DNA from: Helicobacter sp.
GTDB lineage: Bacteria > Campylobacterota > Campylobacteria > Campylobacterales > Helicobacteraceae
Direction of reading: 5' to 3'
Assembly (NCBI GenBank): GCA_029257755.1
Contig: JARIAP010000106.1
Span: forward strand, 1-7,279
Length of the DNA stretch: 7,279 nt
The position numbers were made by a program, and so were the translations under genes. Numbering within the stretch: position 1 is the stretch's first letter; each line of letters starts with the position of its first letter. Under the pieces are notes generated by a model. The model was not told the DNA's origin. It saw only the letters and a list, made by a program, of their open reading frames with translations, and made no database searches. Positions 5,718 through 7,279 of this stretch are shown here, in pieces.

Positions 5718-6515
5718 TTAGTATTCCTTAATATCATAATTCCCGCCAAGCCTTATTCTAATTGGTTTTGGCGGACGCTTTAAGTTCTTAGCTGATAATT
5801 CTACAACTTCTCTCATAGAATCATCTAATGCCTCATAACTAGTAGATTTTATAATTTTTATATTATCTATATGCCCATCTGGATATAATGTAAATTCTAT
5901 TATACCCTTACCTTTTTGCTTTAAATATGCTGCAAGTTTTGGATAACCCATTCTATTTGCTGTTTGTTGGAATACCTCTCCATTTAAAAAATAACTTTCT
6001 GCTAAATAGTCTTTCTCTTCTTTACTCATTTTTTGTAATTCTGTGCCATATAACTTTACAAGTTCCTCTTGTAATATCTTTGGTAACTTTTCAATCTTTT
6101 CATTATCTTCATTTGCTTTTAAATTTTGAATCAAACTTGGCTTTGATATAGCAAATGGATTAAATTCTCCATTTGTAACACTAAGCTTTTGCAAATCTAT
6201 GTTTGTGTTTAGCGTATCCTTTGTTGTTATTTTTTCTACATTATTGTTTATTGTATCTTTTTTTGTTTGCATATAATTATTTTGTTTAGTTTTTTGTTGT
6301 CTTTGTGTATTTTGTTGAGATTTAGTTTCTACTTGTTCTTTAATATTATTTGTTTGCAAAATACCTAATGATATTGGTCTTAGCACAACCTTTTTCTCTG
6401 GTGTGGGTATAATATAATAAATGTATATTAACATAGAGTGTATTAATAAGGAAATACTAACTGACAACAAGAATCTATCCTTATAGATTCTATACTGCCT
6501 TACAATAGCACCCAT
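5718..6515 (-). CDS. TonB-family energy-transducing protein with Asn/Gln-rich spacer
   Basis: This 265-residue protein has the TonB layout. A short cytoplasmic N-terminus precedes one membrane segment at about 15-36 containing SLLIH (S22, H26), matching the SxxxH signature of TonB Ser16/His20. A periplasmic spacer covers about 50-135. The C-terminal TonB domain at about 170-265 has YPKLA at 191-195, FTLYPDGHI at 208-216, ALDDS at 229-233 and RPPKP at 247-251. TonB passes proton-motive energy from ExbB/ExbD to outer-membrane receptors for iron complexes, nickel or cobalamin. The spacer is rich in Asn, Gln, Lys and Thr rather than the usual Pro-Glu/Pro-Lys repeats. The ATG at 6513-6515 is five bases after the fliO stop and its AAAAGG site lies inside the last fliO codons, implying translational coupling. 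The order matches H. pylori HP0583-HP0582. The transported substrate cannot be told. Confidence 0.88.
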   Translation of the reverse strand: MGAIVRQYRIYKDRFLLSVSISLLIHSMLIYIYYIIPTPEKKVVLRPISLGILQTNNIKEQVETKSQQNTQRQQKTKQNNYMQTKKDTINNNVEKITTKDTLNTNIDLQKLSVTNGEFNPFAISKPSLIQNLKANEDNEKIEKLPKILQEELVKLYGTELQKMSKEEKDYLAESYFLNGEVFQQTANRMGYPKLAAYLKQKGKGIIEFTLYPDGHIDNIKIIKSTSYEALDDSMREVVELSAKNLKRPPKPIRIRLGGNYDIKEY

Positions 6516-6520
6516 AAAAA

Positions 6521-7279
6521 TTAGCCTTTTAGCAATAAAGTTTTAAAGCTTTTTTTCATTTTATTATTATTTTGATTTATATCTTTCTTGCAATCTTCTT
6601 GTATTTCACTATTAGACATGTTTTCATTTGATTCAATTTTATCAATTAAAGTTATACTATTTGGATTTATACCTAATATATATTTAATTTTTCCATAACG
6701 AATTATTGCTATTTTATTCTTAGAATCAAGAATTTTTGATTGTTCTATTGTTATATTTGATATTTCTTCTCCTCTATTTTGTCGCAATCGTATAATATAT
6801 AAGATTATTAATACAACAAACATTATACCTAATACTAAAAAATAACGCCATGTGCTAAACTCATAACTAGAATCTTTTAATTCTATATAGTTAGAATTAT
6901 TGTGTTTATCTATGGAATTTTGTTTTATTGTATTATTTTGTTTATTTGTAAATACGAAATATAGTATATTATCTTGTGTAATCATTTCTATATTAAATGC
7001 TAAATCACTTTGTAATGGTGCTTGTATTTTTATATTATTATTTTCTTTCAAAAAAAGTATCTCACCAATATCTGTATTAATTTTATTATTTGATTCTATG
7101 ATTATATTTGGAATTATAAAGGTTATGCTATGTGTATTTTTTGTAGTTGGCAATATTATTTTATTAAAATTATCTATATGTTTTGTATTAAAATCTTTAA
7201 AACTTGCAGATAAAACTAGAAACTTATCTTTATTATCTTTAATTATTTTTGGTAAATTAGAATCTAATGTAACACTAAT
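6521..7279 (-). CDS. fliO: Flagellar export-gate assembly protein FliO (N-terminus beyond right edge)
   Basis: The frame is open to the right edge, giving 252 visible residues; a TTG at 7151-7153 is an internal Leu codon, not the start. FliO is a membrane protein that helps assemble the FliP/FliQ/FliR export gate of the flagellar type III system. The visible part has a periplasmic N-terminal region of at least 140 residues, one membrane segment at about 145-163 (FLVLGIMFVVLIILYII), then the compact FliO core at about 183-215 with KIAIIRYGKIKYILGINPNS and ITLIDKI. The C-terminal tail of about 35 residues is polar, with basic KMKKSFKTLLLKG at the end. A long periplasmic domain is characteristic of Campylobacterota FliO, whereas enteric FliO is much shorter. 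tonB follows after five bases. In H. pylori fliN lies upstream, so fliN is expected beyond the edge. Confidence 0.85.
   Translation of the reverse strand: MSVTLDSNLPKIIKDNKDKFLVLSASFKDFNTKHIDNFNKIILPTTKNTHSITFIIPNIIIESNNKINTDIGEILFLKENNNIKIQAPLQSDLAFNIEMITQDNILYFVFTNKQNNTIKQNSIDKHNNSNYIELKDSSYEFSTWRYFLVLGIMFVVLIILYIIRLRQNRGEEISNITIEQSKILDSKNKIAIIRYGKIKYILGINPNSITLIDKIESNENMSNSEIQEDCKKDINQNNNKMKKSFKTLLLKG

Noticed and set aside
5927..6151. 74-codon plus-strand ORF inside tonB
   Set aside because: It is an antisense shadow of the TonB C-terminal coding region.
7151..7153. TTG as the start of fliO
   Set aside because: The frame stays open to the window edge and FliO of this group has a long N-terminal periplasmic region, so the true start is outside.

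Overview
The window is very AT-rich (roughly three quarters A+T by eye). It looks like chromosomal DNA of a Helicobacter or close relative (Campylobacterota). The support is a probable bioV, a biotin gene described as restricted to Helicobacter, lying directly upstream of trpS as in H. pylori; a fliO followed at once by a TonB-family gene, as in H. pylori HP0583-HP0582; low GC; and TATAAT-type promoters with poor -35 boxes.

Layout. Positions 1-357 (minus) hold the N-terminal 119 codons of trpS, cut by the left edge. Positions 382-1071 (minus) hold bioV, probably in one transcript with trpS; its predicted nucleophile serine is replaced by asparagine. Positions 1168-2739 (minus) hold a 523-residue membrane-anchored protein of unknown function, with an Asn/Lys-rich repeat linker and two copies of a roughly 110-residue domain. 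Positions 2881-3915 (minus) hold galE. Positions 4009-4506 and 5 4560-5072 on the plus strand hold a hotdog acyl-CoA thioesterase and an LptE-like lipoprotein, divergent from galE across a 93-bp promoter region. Positions 5073-5717 form a 645-bp very AT-rich stretch with no intact gene. Its right two thirds look like a decayed membrane-protein gene on the minus strand. Positions 5718-6515 (minus) hold a TonB-family protein, and 6521 to the right edge (minus) holds fliO, cut at its N-terminus.

Working together: several genes concern the cell envelope. galE supplies UDP-galactose for surface glycans, the LptE-like protein belongs to LPS export, TonB energises outer-membrane transport, and the 523-residue protein is predicted to be exposed outside the cytoplasm. 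FliO belongs to flagellar export-gate assembly. trpS and bioV are housekeeping. No mobile element, CRISPR array, tRNA or rRNA was seen.

The points most worth a second look are the Ser-to-Asn change in BioV, the repeat protein with its 138-bp tandem repeats and a 68-bp perfect repeat between its two domains, the recurring AGAATC/GATTCT word that often forms 7-8-7 inverted repeats, and the gene remnant between lptE and tonB.
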